The position numbers and the translations under genes are program-made. This document shows, piece by piece, positions 50,270-58,220 of a stretch of DNA of 64,000 nucleotides. The notes below the pieces were generated by a model. It was not told where the DNA came from and made no database searches. It saw only the letters and a program-made list of their open reading frames with translations. How positions within the stretch are numbered: position 1 is the stretch's first letter; every line of letters starts with the position of its first letter. The stretch lies in NCBI RefSeq assembly GCF_015477605.1, contig NZ_JADLQX010000023.1, forward strand, positions 52,720 through 116,719, read 5' to 3'. Source of the stretch: Nocardia amamiensis (lineage in GTDB: Bacteria; Actinomycetota; Actinomycetes; Mycobacteriales; Mycobacteriaceae).

Positions 50270-50584
50270 ATGATGCACGACCACAAGGCCGGACGCGCAC
50301 GGCGAACGGCTGTCCGCGTGGCAATGGTCGCCGCGCTCGCACTGACGCCGGCCGCCGCCACCGCGGCACCCGCGCTGGCGCAGCAGCCGACCGTCGCGCA
50401 GACGAATCAGGCCGAAGAAATCCACGGACGCGGGTGGCATCACCACGGCGGGTGGGGACGCCACGGATGGGGCGGCTATGGCGGCTACGGATACTGGGGC
50501 AACCCATATGGTTTCTGGGGTAGCCCGTTCGGCATGTGGCCCGGGATCTTCGTGCCGCTGCTCGGCACCGGAAGCGCGTTCTGA
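50270..50584 (+). CDS. Small secreted Gly/Trp/His-rich protein
   Basis: 104 residues from ATG 50270 (a second ATG follows directly) behind GAGGAAG. The signal peptide RTAVRVAMVAALALTPAAATAAPALA probably ends after ALA. The mature part of about 70 residues is rich in Gly, Trp, Tyr and His, with repeated W-x-x-x-G units (GRGWHHHGGWGRHGWGGYGGYGYWGNPYGFWG). Such low-complexity exported proteins occur in mycolic-acid actinobacteria and may bind metal or polymer; this is conjecture. A large inverted repeat starts 19 bases after the stop. Confidence 0.7.
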   Translation: MMHDHKAGRARRTAVRVAMVAALALTPAAATAAPALAQQPTVAQTNQAEEIHGRGWHHHGGWGRHGWGGYGGYGYWGNPYGFWGSPFGMWPGIFVPLLGTGSAF

Positions 50585-51215
50585 GCACCAGTCGCAGTAC
50601 GTCAGGCGATTCCGGCTCCGCGGCATGCGCTTCGGGCAGCCGCCTTCCCCGGACGCTCCCGTCGCGGAGCCGGAATCGCCTGTAGCCGAACGCACTCGAC
50701 TCTCGATGGTCGGCCCCGCCGCCAACGCGATCCCCGCACGTCCGACGCGACCGTCCGGTGAGACGGAAATCCGCAACACGACGGCGTCCTCGAATTGTGC
50801 TTTCACCCAAGGAGTCCGCCCGAGCGATCCGAACTTGCTACCCCGTGGCGGCTCCCCCGCACACCACAGCGATCCCGCAGCAGCATCGAGGCAGCACGAC
50901 CCGCGCGCCCGCCCCGCACTGTGTGCCGACGCCTGGAATTTTCGAAGAAATTCGTCGATCCAGCGATCGAATTATCTGCCATATCGGCCGATTCAGCAGA
51001 CATTCGGCAATCCATCGAAATATCCCGGGCGAAACACCCACTGCCCGTCCATAATTCGCGCGCTGCGCCCGATGAAGCGATGTGGCTATTTTTCAGTGAA
51101 ATTCGCAGAACGATTGCTTCGGCAAAGCCGTGCGGCCAGAATGGGTAGGGCCGAGAACCGGCACTTCGGGGATTCGTCGGCACTCGTGGCCGACACGACT
51201 ATGTGGGGAAATACG
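50585..51215. other. Long intergenic region with inverted repeat
   Basis: About 630 bases between two small exported-protein genes. It begins with the 20-bp inverted repeat; the second half (50930-51130) is noticeably AT-richer than the surroundings and probably carries the promoter of the next gene. No supported coding frame. Confidence 0.45.
50603..50682. repeat. Perfect 20-bp inverted repeat with a 40-base spacer
   Basis: CAGGCGATTCCGGCTCCGCG (50603-50622) recurs exactly inverted at 50663-50682. In RNA it would form a very stable 20-bp stem with a 40-base loop just after the Gly/Trp/His-rich protein gene. It is longer and more open-looped than an ordinary terminator. Confidence 0.8.
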
Positions 51216-51770
51216 ATGAGAGTCAACAGATTCGCCGCCACCGCCCTGCTCGCGGTCGGAGCCACCGGAATAGCGACGGGTGTCGCGAACGCCCAACCCG
51301 CCGCGCCCGCGCAGGTCAGCGTGCACGGTGTCGAGCAGGGGGTCGGATTCACCTCGGCGCCTGCCCCTGACGGCAGCGCGGTGGTCACCACCGTCGAGGC
51401 GGGCAGCTTCGCATTGACCGCCGACGCCAGAGCCGTCGAACTCCGTGACGGCGCGGGGCAGGTCATCACGACCCTTCCGCTGGCTTTCCAGTCCTCCGGC
51501 GCGACGTACGGACTGGCGCCCACGATCACCGACGCCGGCCGCACCCTCACGGTGACGCCGGTCGGCGCTCCCGCGGCGACCGATCGGCTCAACCAGTTCG
51601 TCAACGAGCAGGAAACGCTCGCGCGCAAGCAGCACAACGCGGGGGTGGGCGCCCTCATCGGCGCGGGAATCGGCGCCGTGATCGGCTTCTTCCTCGGCGG
51701 CGTCGGCGCGCTGGTCACCATTCCGATCGGAGCGGGCATCGGTGCGCTGATCGGCTTCTCCACACCGTAA
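51216..51770 (+). CDS. Secreted protein with C-terminal glycine-zipper segment
   Basis: 184 residues from ATG 51216 behind GGGGAAATACG; an ATG five codons upstream is possible. Signal peptide FAATALLAVGATGIATGVANA, cleaved after ANA. The middle domain of about 100 residues is strand-rich (VVTTVEAGSFALTADARAVELRDGAGQVITTLPLAFQ). Near the C terminus is a glycine-rich hydrophobic stretch (GVGALIGAGIGAVIGFFLGGVGALVTIPIGAGIGALIGF) like a glycine zipper able to insert in a membrane. This layout is recurrent in Nocardia exported proteins with DUF8020-like domains. A hairpin terminator follows. Confidence 0.72.
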   Translation: MRVNRFAATALLAVGATGIATGVANAQPAAPAQVSVHGVEQGVGFTSAPAPDGSAVVTTVEAGSFALTADARAVELRDGAGQVITTLPLAFQSSGATYGLAPTITDAGRTLTVTPVGAPAATDRLNQFVNEQETLARKQHNAGVGALIGAGIGAVIGFFLGGVGALVTIPIGAGIGALIGFSTP

Positions 51771-52111
51771 TCCGCTGGTTCGGTGTGCGGCCGCCGATCC
51801 TGCGACCGCACACCGAGTACCCGCCGCAGAAGCTGCGTCGACACCGCTCATCTCGCGAGCAGCGCGAAAAGTACAGGGTTGGCCACCAGGCACCGAACTC
51901 CAGCACCGGACGGTTTGCCGAGGACGATTCCACGCCGCAGACGTGATGACTCACGCGACGAGGTCGGTGCCCCTGCGCCATCGCACCCACAGCGATCTCC
52001 GCTGCCGCCCACCGACTCCATATCCCCGCGCAAAACGGGATGCCCGCAGCGCTCACTGGGGCATGATGAGAGAGCACGGAGACGATCGGAGCGACGACAC
52101 AGGATCGCGAG
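51771..52111. other. Intergenic region upstream of the GAF regulator
   Basis: About 340 bases. It contains the hairpin at 51780-51816 and, further right, the presumptive promoter of the GAF-domain regulator. No gene was recognised; remaining open frames are antisense or lack starts. Confidence 0.4.
51780..51816 (+). terminator. Hairpin terminator after the glycine-zipper protein
   Basis: TCGGTGTGCGG (51780-51790) pairs perfectly with CCGCACACCGA (51806-51816) across a 15-base loop, ten bases after the stop. Confidence 0.7.
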
Positions 52112-53314
52112 ATGGCACAGCGCCGTTCCCTCGCGCAGCAACGCGCTGCACTGGAACAAGAGTGGTCCCGATGGGTACCCGCCGGGACACCGCAGGGTGA
52201 CTCCGCGCTGCGCAGCGAGGTCGCGCAATCCTGGCTGCGATCGCTGCGCACCGTCGATCCCGCGTGTGACCACGCTCCGCATGACGAAGCCGACGTGGCC
52301 GCCCGCTGGGCCCGGTCCCCGCTGCGCACACCGGTATCCGAGCTGACCGACCAGCTGCGCGGCGTCACCGAGGACGCGGGCTACGTCGCCGCGATCACCG
52401 ACGAGAGCGGCACCATTCTGTGGTCGCACGGCGGCCCGGTGATGCGCCGCCGCGCCGAGCAGGTGAACTTCGCGCCGGGCGGGCGATGGGACGAGGCGCA
52501 CATGGGCACGAACGCATTGTCGTTGGCGCTGCGCACCGAACGGCCCCACACCGTGTTCTCCGCTGAGCATTTGGTGGCTGCCCTGCACGGATGGGTCTGC
52601 TATTGCGCGCCGATCCGCGGCGCGGACGGCCATCAGCTCGGCGTGCTCGACCTGTCCACGACCTGGGATCGAGCCCACCCGCTCGCCATGGCCACGGCAC
52701 GCACCCTGGTCAGCGCCATCGAGACCAAGCTGCACCACCGCATGGCAACGCCGGGCGTCCGGCTGACCTGCCTCGGCACCGGCCGCCTGACCCGCGACGG
52801 CGCACCTGTGCGGTTGCGCCCCAGGCACCTGGAGATCCTGGCGCTGTTGGCGCTCGAGCCGGAGGGTTATACGCATGAGCGGCTGCACTTCGCGGTGTAC
52901 GGCGATCGGCCGGTCGGCGCGAGCACCCTCAAGTCCGAGATGTCCTATCTGCGGCGCGCGACCGGCGGTGACATCACCAGCCGGGTCTATCAGCTGGTGA
53001 GCCCGCTGCCCTGCGACGCGGTGGACGTGCTCGCGGCGCTGGAAGCGGGCGACACCGCCACGGCCGTCGAGTTGTATCGCGGGCCGCTGCTGCCCGACTC
53101 GGATACTCCGGGGATCGTGCGCTGGCGGGAGTACCTGGAGGTCGGCGTGCGCACCGCGGTGCTGTCCAGCGTGAGCGCCGAGCACGCGCTGCGCTACGGC
53201 GAGCACGCGCCCCACGACATCGAAGTGCACGAACACGCGTTGCGCCTGTTGCCCGCCGGTGACGGTCGCCGCGCGCTCGCCGCGGCCCGGCTGCACAGCG
53301 CGCTGCACGACTGA
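52112..53314 (+). CDS. GAF-domain regulator with winged-helix region, AcoR-like N terminus
   Basis: 400 residues. The N terminus (SALRSEVAQSWLRSLRTVDP) and the GAF domain at about 80-210 (AAITDESGTILWSHGGPVMRRRAEQVNFAPGGRWDEAHMGTNALSLALRTERPHTVFSAEHLVAALHGWVCYCAPIRG) resemble AcoR-type acetoin/aldehyde regulators. There is no sigma-54 AAA domain. Instead residues 220-330 look like an OmpR/SARP-type winged helix (LGTGRLTRDGAPVRLRPRHLEILALLALEPEGYTHERLHFAVYG). The likely ligand is a small alcohol, aldehyde or diol. It directly precedes the aldehyde dehydrogenase gene, 292 bases away, its probable target. Confidence 0.82.
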   Translation: MAQRRSLAQQRAALEQEWSRWVPAGTPQGDSALRSEVAQSWLRSLRTVDPACDHAPHDEADVAARWARSPLRTPVSELTDQLRGVTEDAGYVAAITDESGTILWSHGGPVMRRRAEQVNFAPGGRWDEAHMGTNALSLALRTERPHTVFSAEHLVAALHGWVCYCAPIRGADGHQLGVLDLSTTWDRAHPLAMATARTLVSAIETKLHHRMATPGVRLTCLGTGRLTRDGAPVRLRPRHLEILALLALEPEGYTHERLHFAVYGDRPVGASTLKSEMSYLRRATGGDITSRVYQLVSPLPCDAVDVLAALEAGDTATAVELYRGPLLPDSDTPGIVRWREYLEVGVRTAVLSSVSAEHALRYGEHAPHDIEVHEHALRLLPAGDGRRALAAARLHSALHD

Positions 53315-53474
53315 GACCCGGACCGCGCTCGCCGCGGCGGTCCTGCTGCCGCTCGCGACGGTCGCCGGGTGCGACAGCGGGCTCGACGACGCCGCCGCGA
53401 CCGCGCGCTCGTCGGCGAACGCGTCGCGGTCCCCCGGTATTCGGCGGCCTGGCTGCCCGGTAGTCACTCGGTAG
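53313..53474 (+). pseudogene. Remnant of a lipoprotein gene
   Basis: A frame immediately after the GAF regulator reads TRTALAAAVLLPLATVAGCD, a typical lipoprotein signal with lipobox TVAGC, then SGLDDAAATARSSANAS and a quick stop. No start codon or ribosome-binding site precedes it and only about 35 residues follow the Cys, so it looks like the 5' relic of an exported lipoprotein gene. The match may be chance. Confidence 0.35.
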
Positions 53475-53606
53475 CCGTCCGCACGCCACCGTCGGGCCGC
53501 ACTCGTGCGCCTCAATGTTTCCTCAACCCCCGCGCGGCATAGTGACCTGCATCACGGCCGGACCGCCGTGCACTTCACGTCCGCAACCAGCGAGGAGTCA
53601 CCCGCC

Positions 53607-55124
53607 ATGAGTTACGCAAAGCCGGGAACCGAGGGCAGCGTCGTCGAATTCGCCACGCGCTACGAGAACTTCATCGGCGGCGAATGGACCGCTCCCGTCG
53701 AGGGCCGCTACTTCGAGAATCCCTCCCCGGTGGACGGACAGACGTTCTGTGCGGTGGCGCGGTCGTCGGCCGCCGACATCGACCTGGCGTTGGACGCCGC
53801 GCACCAGGCGGCCGACGCGTGGGGTGCCACGTCGGCCACCGAGCGCGCGAACATCCTGAACAAGATCGCCGACCGGATCGAGGACAACCTCGAGGCGCTC
53901 GCGGTCGCCGAGACCTGGGAGAACGGCAAGCCGGTCCGCGAAACGCTGGCCGCCGACCTGCCCTTGGCGGTCGATCACTTCCGGTACTTCGCCGGAGCCG
54001 TCCGCTCTCAGGAGGGCGGTATCAGCGAGGTCGACGCCGACACCATCGCCTACCACTTCCACGAACCGCTCGGAGTGGTCGGGCAGATCATTCCGTGGAA
54101 CTTCCCGATCCTGATGGCCGCCTGGAAGCTCGCGCCGGCACTGGCCGCGGGCAACGCGGTGGTGCTCAAGCCCGCCGAGCAGACCCCGGCTTCGATCCTG
54201 AAGGTGGTCGAGTTGATCGCCGATCTGCTGCCGCCAGGAGTGGTGAACGTGGTCAACGGCTTCGGCGTCGAGGCGGGCAAACCACTGGCCGCCAGCCCGC
54301 GGGTGGCCAAGGTCGCCTTCACCGGTGAGACCACCACCGGCAGGCTGATCATGCAATACGCCAGCGAGAACATCATCCCCGTCACGCTCGAACTGGGCGG
54401 CAAGAGCCCCAACATCTTCCTGCCCGACGTCATGGCCGCCGACGACGCCTTCCTGGACAAGGCCATCGAGGGATTCGTGATGTTCGCGCTCAATCAGGGC
54501 GAGGTGTGCACGTGCCCGTCCCGCGCGCTGATCCACTCCTCGATCTACGACGAGTTCATCGCCCGGTGCCTGGAGCGGACGAAGGCGATCAAGGGCGGCG
54601 ACCCGCTGGACGAGACCACCATGATCGGCGCGCAGGCCAGCAACGACCAGTACGAGAAGATCCTGTCCTACATCGACATCGGGCGTCGCGAAGGCGCGCA
54701 GGTGCTCACCGGCGGCGGTCCGCGCAAGGTCGAGGGGTACCCCGGCGGCTACTACGTGGAGCCGACGATTTTCTCCGGCCGCAACGACATGCGGATCTTC
54801 CAGGAGGAGATCTTCGGGCCGGTCGTGTCGGTGACCACGTTCGACTCCGCCGATGAGGCGCTGAAGCTCGCCAACGACACCCTCTACGGTCTCGGCGCCG
54901 GGGTGTGGACCCGCGACATCAACGCCGCCTACCGGCTCGGCAGGCAGATCAAGGCGGGCCGGGTCTGGACCAACTGCTATCACGCCTATCCCGCGCACGC
55001 GGCCTTCGGCGGCTACAAGAAGTCCGGCATCGGACGCGAGAACCACCGCATGATGCTCGACCATTACCAGCAGACGAAGAATCTGCTGGTCAGCTACTCC
55101 CCGGACAAGCTCGGATTCTTCTGA
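53607..55124 (+). CDS. NAD-dependent aldehyde dehydrogenase (acetaldehyde type)
   Basis: 505 residues from ATG 53607 behind GAGGAGTCACCC. The ALDH family is certain: PWNFPILMAAWKLAPALAAGNAVVLKPAEQTP for cofactor binding, GLTG-like VAFTGETTTG, VTLELGGKSPNIF with the general base Glu, and the catalytic Cys at residue 301 in NQGEVCTCPSR. The NQGEVC sequence is that of ExaC/AldA acetaldehyde dehydrogenases used in growth on ethanol. It oxidises an aldehyde to the acid with NAD+. It overlaps the DUF779 gene and is preceded by a GAF-domain regulator, which probably activates it. Confidence 0.95.
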   Translation: MSYAKPGTEGSVVEFATRYENFIGGEWTAPVEGRYFENPSPVDGQTFCAVARSSAADIDLALDAAHQAADAWGATSATERANILNKIADRIEDNLEALAVAETWENGKPVRETLAADLPLAVDHFRYFAGAVRSQEGGISEVDADTIAYHFHEPLGVVGQIIPWNFPILMAAWKLAPALAAGNAVVLKPAEQTPASILKVVELIADLLPPGVVNVVNGFGVEAGKPLAASPRVAKVAFTGETTTGRLIMQYASENIIPVTLELGGKSPNIFLPDVMAADDAFLDKAIEGFVMFALNQGEVCTCPSRALIHSSIYDEFIARCLERTKAIKGGDPLDETTMIGAQASNDQYEKILSYIDIGRREGAQVLTGGGPRKVEGYPGGYYVEPTIFSGRNDMRIFQEEIFGPVVSVTTFDSADEALKLANDTLYGLGAGVWTRDINAAYRLGRQIKAGRVWTNCYHAYPAHAAFGGYKKSGIGRENHRMMLDHYQQTKNLLVSYSPDKLGFF

Positions 55125-55525
55125 TGCCCGATCCGGTCCAGCGCGTCGAGCTCACCGAGCCCGCGGAAGCGCTGCTGCACAGGCTGATCCAGCAGCACGG
55201 CCCGGTCATGTTCCATCAGTCCGGCGGCTGCTGCGACGGCAGCTCACCGATGTGCTACCCGCGCGGCGAGTTCCGGGTCGGGGCGGCGGACGTCCTGCTG
55301 GGGCAGCTCGATTCGGATACGCCGTTCTGGATGAGCGGGGATCAGTTCGAGTACTGGCGCCATACCCACCTCACCGTCGACGTGGTGCCGGGGCGCGGCA
55401 GCGGGTTCTCCCTGGAGGCGCCCGAAGGCGTGCGTTTCCTGATCCGCTCGCGGTTGCTCACCGACGAGGAAGTGGCCTTCCTCGACGCGCATCCGCCACC
55501 AACCGGGGCCGACCAGCCGCAGTGA
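55124..55525 (+). CDS. DUF779 protein
   Basis: 133 residues; its ATG overlaps the aldehyde dehydrogenase stop (TGATG), so translation is coupled. The DUF779 pattern is seen in HGPVMFHQSGGCCDGSSPMCYPRGEFRVGAADVLLGQL and TPFWMSGDQFEYWRHTHLTVDVVPGRGSGFSLEAPEGVRFLIRSRLL. The three cysteines in GGCCDGSSPMC could bind a metal. The gene typically accompanies acetaldehyde dehydrogenases in actinobacteria and proteobacteria, though its role is unknown. A perfect terminator hairpin follows. Confidence 0.92.
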   Translation: MPDPVQRVELTEPAEALLHRLIQQHGPVMFHQSGGCCDGSSPMCYPRGEFRVGAADVLLGQLDSDTPFWMSGDQFEYWRHTHLTVDVVPGRGSGFSLEAPEGVRFLIRSRLLTDEEVAFLDAHPPPTGADQPQ

Positions 55526-55573
55526 CCGGGGCACCGGCCGACTGCGGGATACGGCGGCGCCGGTGCACCGACC

Positions 55574-55610
55574 GGGCTGCTCACCGAAACGCCGCCTCGG
55601 TGAGCAGCCC
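55574..55610 (+). terminator. Terminator of the aldehyde dehydrogenase operon
   Basis: GGGCTGCTCACCGA (55574-55587) pairs perfectly with TCGGTGAGCAGCCC (55597-55610) around a 9-base loop, 49 bases after the DUF779 stop. Confidence 0.8.
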
Positions 55611-55707
55611 GCCCTCCCTGCCGCGGCAAGAAAATTCCATGCGGGAATAACTGAAGAGCGGATACGGTCGTCGGAGGTGATTAGATAGGCGAACGAGAGG
55701 GGCCGCG

Positions 55708-57117
55708 GTGGCGACCGAGACTGTGCCTGCGTCGGTCGGGCTCCGCTCCGAACGCGGCGCCATCCTCGGTTCGCTGATGCTGGCGACCGGGCTGGTCGCG
55801 CTCGATTCGACGGTCATCGCCACGGCGGTACTGACCATCACCGACAGTCTCGGTGGTTTCGCGCAGTTCCCCTGGCTGTTCTCGGTCTATCTGCTGGCGC
55901 AAGCGGTGACGGTGCCGATCTACGGCAAGCTCGCCGACACCGTCGGCCGTAAGCCGGTGATCCTGTTCGGGATCGCGATGTTCGCTCTGGGTTCGCTGCT
56001 GTGCGGGGTGGCGACCAGCATGCTCGGTCTGATCGTGTTCCGCGCGGTGCAGGGCATCGGCGCCGGGGCGATCCAACCGATGACGATGACCATTGCCGGT
56101 GACCTGTACACGCTCTCCGAGCGCGCCAGGGTGCAGGGCTATCTGGCCAGCGTGTGGGCCATGTCGAGCGTGGTGGGTCCGCTGCTGGGCGGCCTGTTCG
56201 CCGAATACGTCAGCTGGCGTTGGATCTTCCTGATCAACCTTCCGCTTTCCGCGCTCGCCTGCTGGATGCTGCTGCGCAACTTCACCGAAAGCGCGCCGCG
56301 GCGCACGCAACGCGTCGACTACCTCGGCGCGGCCCTGCTCACCCTCGGCGCGGGTGCGCTGATCCTCGGGCTGCTCGAGGGCGGTCAGGCGTGGGCCTGG
56401 TCCTCTCCGGCCAGCATCGGGATCTTCGCCGGCGGCGCGGTCGTGCTCGTGCTGTTCGGGCTGGTGGAGCGCGGCGCGGAGAATCCGATCCTGCCGCTGT
56501 GGGTGTTCACCCGCCGCGTGGTGATCGCCAGCAGCTTGGTGTCCGTGCTGATCGGAGCCGTGTTGATCGGATTGACCTCCTACGTCCCGACTTTCACCCA
56601 GGGCGTGCTCGGCACCGGCGCGCTTGTCGCGGGGCTCACTGTGGGCGCGCTGACCCTCGGCTGGCCGCTGGCCGCCTCCCAGGCCGGGAAGGTGTACTTG
56701 CGCGTGGGCTTTCGTGCGAGCGCGCTGATCGGTAGCGGATTGGCCGCGCTCGGAGCAACCAGCACGCTGCTGATCACGCCGAGCTCGACGCTGTGGCAGG
56801 TCGCCGCGTCCTGTTTCGTGATCGGCACCGGCATGGGCCTGGTCGCCACTCCTACGTTGATCGCCGCGCAGACCAGCGCCGAATGGACCGAGCGCGGCGT
56901 GGTCACCTCCGCCAATATGTTCGCCCGCTCGATCGGCAGCGCGGTGGGCGTGGCGGTGTTCGGGGCGCTCGTCAACGCCCGGGTAGGTCATACCGATCAC
57001 CCGGAGCCCGCGGCGCTCGCCTCGGCGGTGCACCTGGTTTTCGGCACGATCGCGGCGATGGCGGTGGTGATGGTGCTCGCGTCGGCCATGATGCCGCGCC
57101 GCTCGTCGAGCGACTGA
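55708..57117 (+). CDS. DHA2-type MFS drug exporter
   Basis: 469 residues from GTG 55708. The DHA2 signature near the N terminus is LMLATGLVALDSTVIATAVLTI, followed by WLFSVYLLAQAVTVPIYGKLADTVGRKPVI (motif A, G-x-L-a-D-x-x-G-r-k) and FRAVQGIGAGAIQPMTMTIAGDLY (motif C-like). About 14 hydrophobic segments can be counted. It exports toxic compounds with proton exchange. Its neighbours give no clear substrate; no regulator gene is adjacent. It is a full-length counterpart of the truncated exporter at the left edge of the window. Confidence 0.92.
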   Translation: MATETVPASVGLRSERGAILGSLMLATGLVALDSTVIATAVLTITDSLGGFAQFPWLFSVYLLAQAVTVPIYGKLADTVGRKPVILFGIAMFALGSLLCGVATSMLGLIVFRAVQGIGAGAIQPMTMTIAGDLYTLSERARVQGYLASVWAMSSVVGPLLGGLFAEYVSWRWIFLINLPLSALACWMLLRNFTESAPRRTQRVDYLGAALLTLGAGALILGLLEGGQAWAWSSPASIGIFAGGAVVLVLFGLVERGAENPILPLWVFTRRVVIASSLVSVLIGAVLIGLTSYVPTFTQGVLGTGALVAGLTVGALTLGWPLAASQAGKVYLRVGFRASALIGSGLAALGATSTLLITPSSTLWQVAASCFVIGTGMGLVATPTLIAAQTSAEWTERGVVTSANMFARSIGSAVGVAVFGALVNARVGHTDHPEPAALASAVHLVFGTIAAMAVVMVLASAMMPRRSSSD

Positions 57118-57205
57118 CGCGCGAAGTTAGCCGGTTTTCGGAAGTTCGCCCGATACCCTCCGAAGCATGCTGGGCTTCCTGACCGAACCGGACTTGGAGG
57201 AAACA

Positions 57206-57571
57206 GTGGCGATAGCCGTCTGCGCGATCATCGGGGTGTGCTTTCTGGGAATGGGCGGCTACGCGCTCGGTGCGCCTGCCGCGCTGATCCGCCCGTTCGG
57301 TGTCCAGCTCACCGAACCACCGGCACGCTATGAAGTGCGCGCGGTCTACGGCGGCTTCGGCGTCGCGATGGCGGCCGTGCTCGCAGTGGCCGCGCTGGAT
57401 CTCGGATCACTGCGCACCGGCATCATGGTCGCCGTCGGCGCCGCCCTCGCGGGCATGGCCATGGGCCGGATCTTTTCCGCTCTGCTCGACGAGCGGGCGG
57501 CCTTCTACCCCAATTGGTTCTACTTCGCGGTGGAAGCGATCGGCGCCACCGCGCTGTTCCTCACGCTGTAG
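57206..57571 (+). CDS. DUF4345-like membrane protein
   Basis: 121 residues from GTG 57206, behind TTGGAGGAAACA; an ATG 13 codons upstream (57167) is an alternative. Four hydrophobic segments are seen: AVCAIIGVCFLGMGGYALG, GFGVAMAAVLAVAALDLG, GIMVAVGAALAGMAMGRIF and WFYFAVEAIGATALFLTL. VRAVYGGFGVAMA and MGRIFSALLDERAAFYPNWFYFAVEA match my recollection of DUF4345, a family of unknown function. It is convergent with a truncated permease gene. Confidence 0.78.
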   Translation: MAIAVCAIIGVCFLGMGGYALGAPAALIRPFGVQLTEPPARYEVRAVYGGFGVAMAAVLAVAALDLGSLRTGIMVAVGAALAGMAMGRIFSALLDERAAFYPNWFYFAVEAIGATALFLTL

Positions 57572-57577
57572 CGCTGT

Positions 57578-58163
57578 TCAGCGCACCACGGAGTCCCTTG
57601 TCGCGATGGACTTGCCGAGCTTGCCGAGCGCAAGATAGCCGCCCGACACCAGCACCGCCCACACGACGCCGACGGCGATAGCGGTGCGCCCGCTCTCGGT
57701 GAACAGCAGCAGCACGACCACCACACAGAGGAACGCCAGCGCCAGCACCGTGGTGTAGGGCGCGGCGGGCAGCCGGTAGTCGCTCGCGGGCAGCTCACCG
57801 CGGGCGACCTTGGCACGGTAGAGCAGGTGGCACACCAGGATGACACCCCAGACGAAGACGATGCCGATCGTCGACACCGAGGTGATGTAGGCGAACGCCT
57901 TGTCCGGGGAGATGGCGTTGACGATCGCGCCGATCACCATCGCCGCCGCCGACGCGGTGATGCCGACATAGGGCACCGCGTTCGGGTTCAATTTGCTCAG
58001 CCGGGCGGGCGCCTCGCCGTGCAGCGACAGGGTGCGCAGCATGCGGCCGGTCGAGTTGATGCCCGAGTTGCACGACGACAGCGCCGCGGTGAGCAGCACG
58101 AAGTTGACGATGCCCGCCGCGCCGGGAATGCCGATCTGCTCGAACACCTCCACGAACGGATTT
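57578..58163 (-). pseudogene. Truncated amino acid permease (C-terminal half)
   Basis: The frame contains only the last part of an APC-family amino acid permease: NPFVEVFEQIGIPGAAGIVNFVLLTAALSSCNSGINSTGRMLRTLSLHGEAPARLSKLNPNAVPY, then four more helices to the stop. The first 250 or so residues are missing. At about 58163 the similarity stops and unrelated sequence follows, next to the start of the serine hydrolase gene. The GABA/aspartate-histidine permease group (AnsP/GabP/CycA) is the best match. It probably arose by a deletion when the neighbouring region was rearranged. Confidence 0.8.
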
Positions 58164-58220
58164 CTACCGGATCGGACATTCCACATGCCATGATCGGGTC
58201 GATACCGATGAGCACCTGTC

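Noticed and set aside
55681..57033. 450-codon minus-strand frame across the DHA2 exporter
   Set aside because: Antisense to a clear exporter; hydrophilic repetitive Arg/His/Gln composition.
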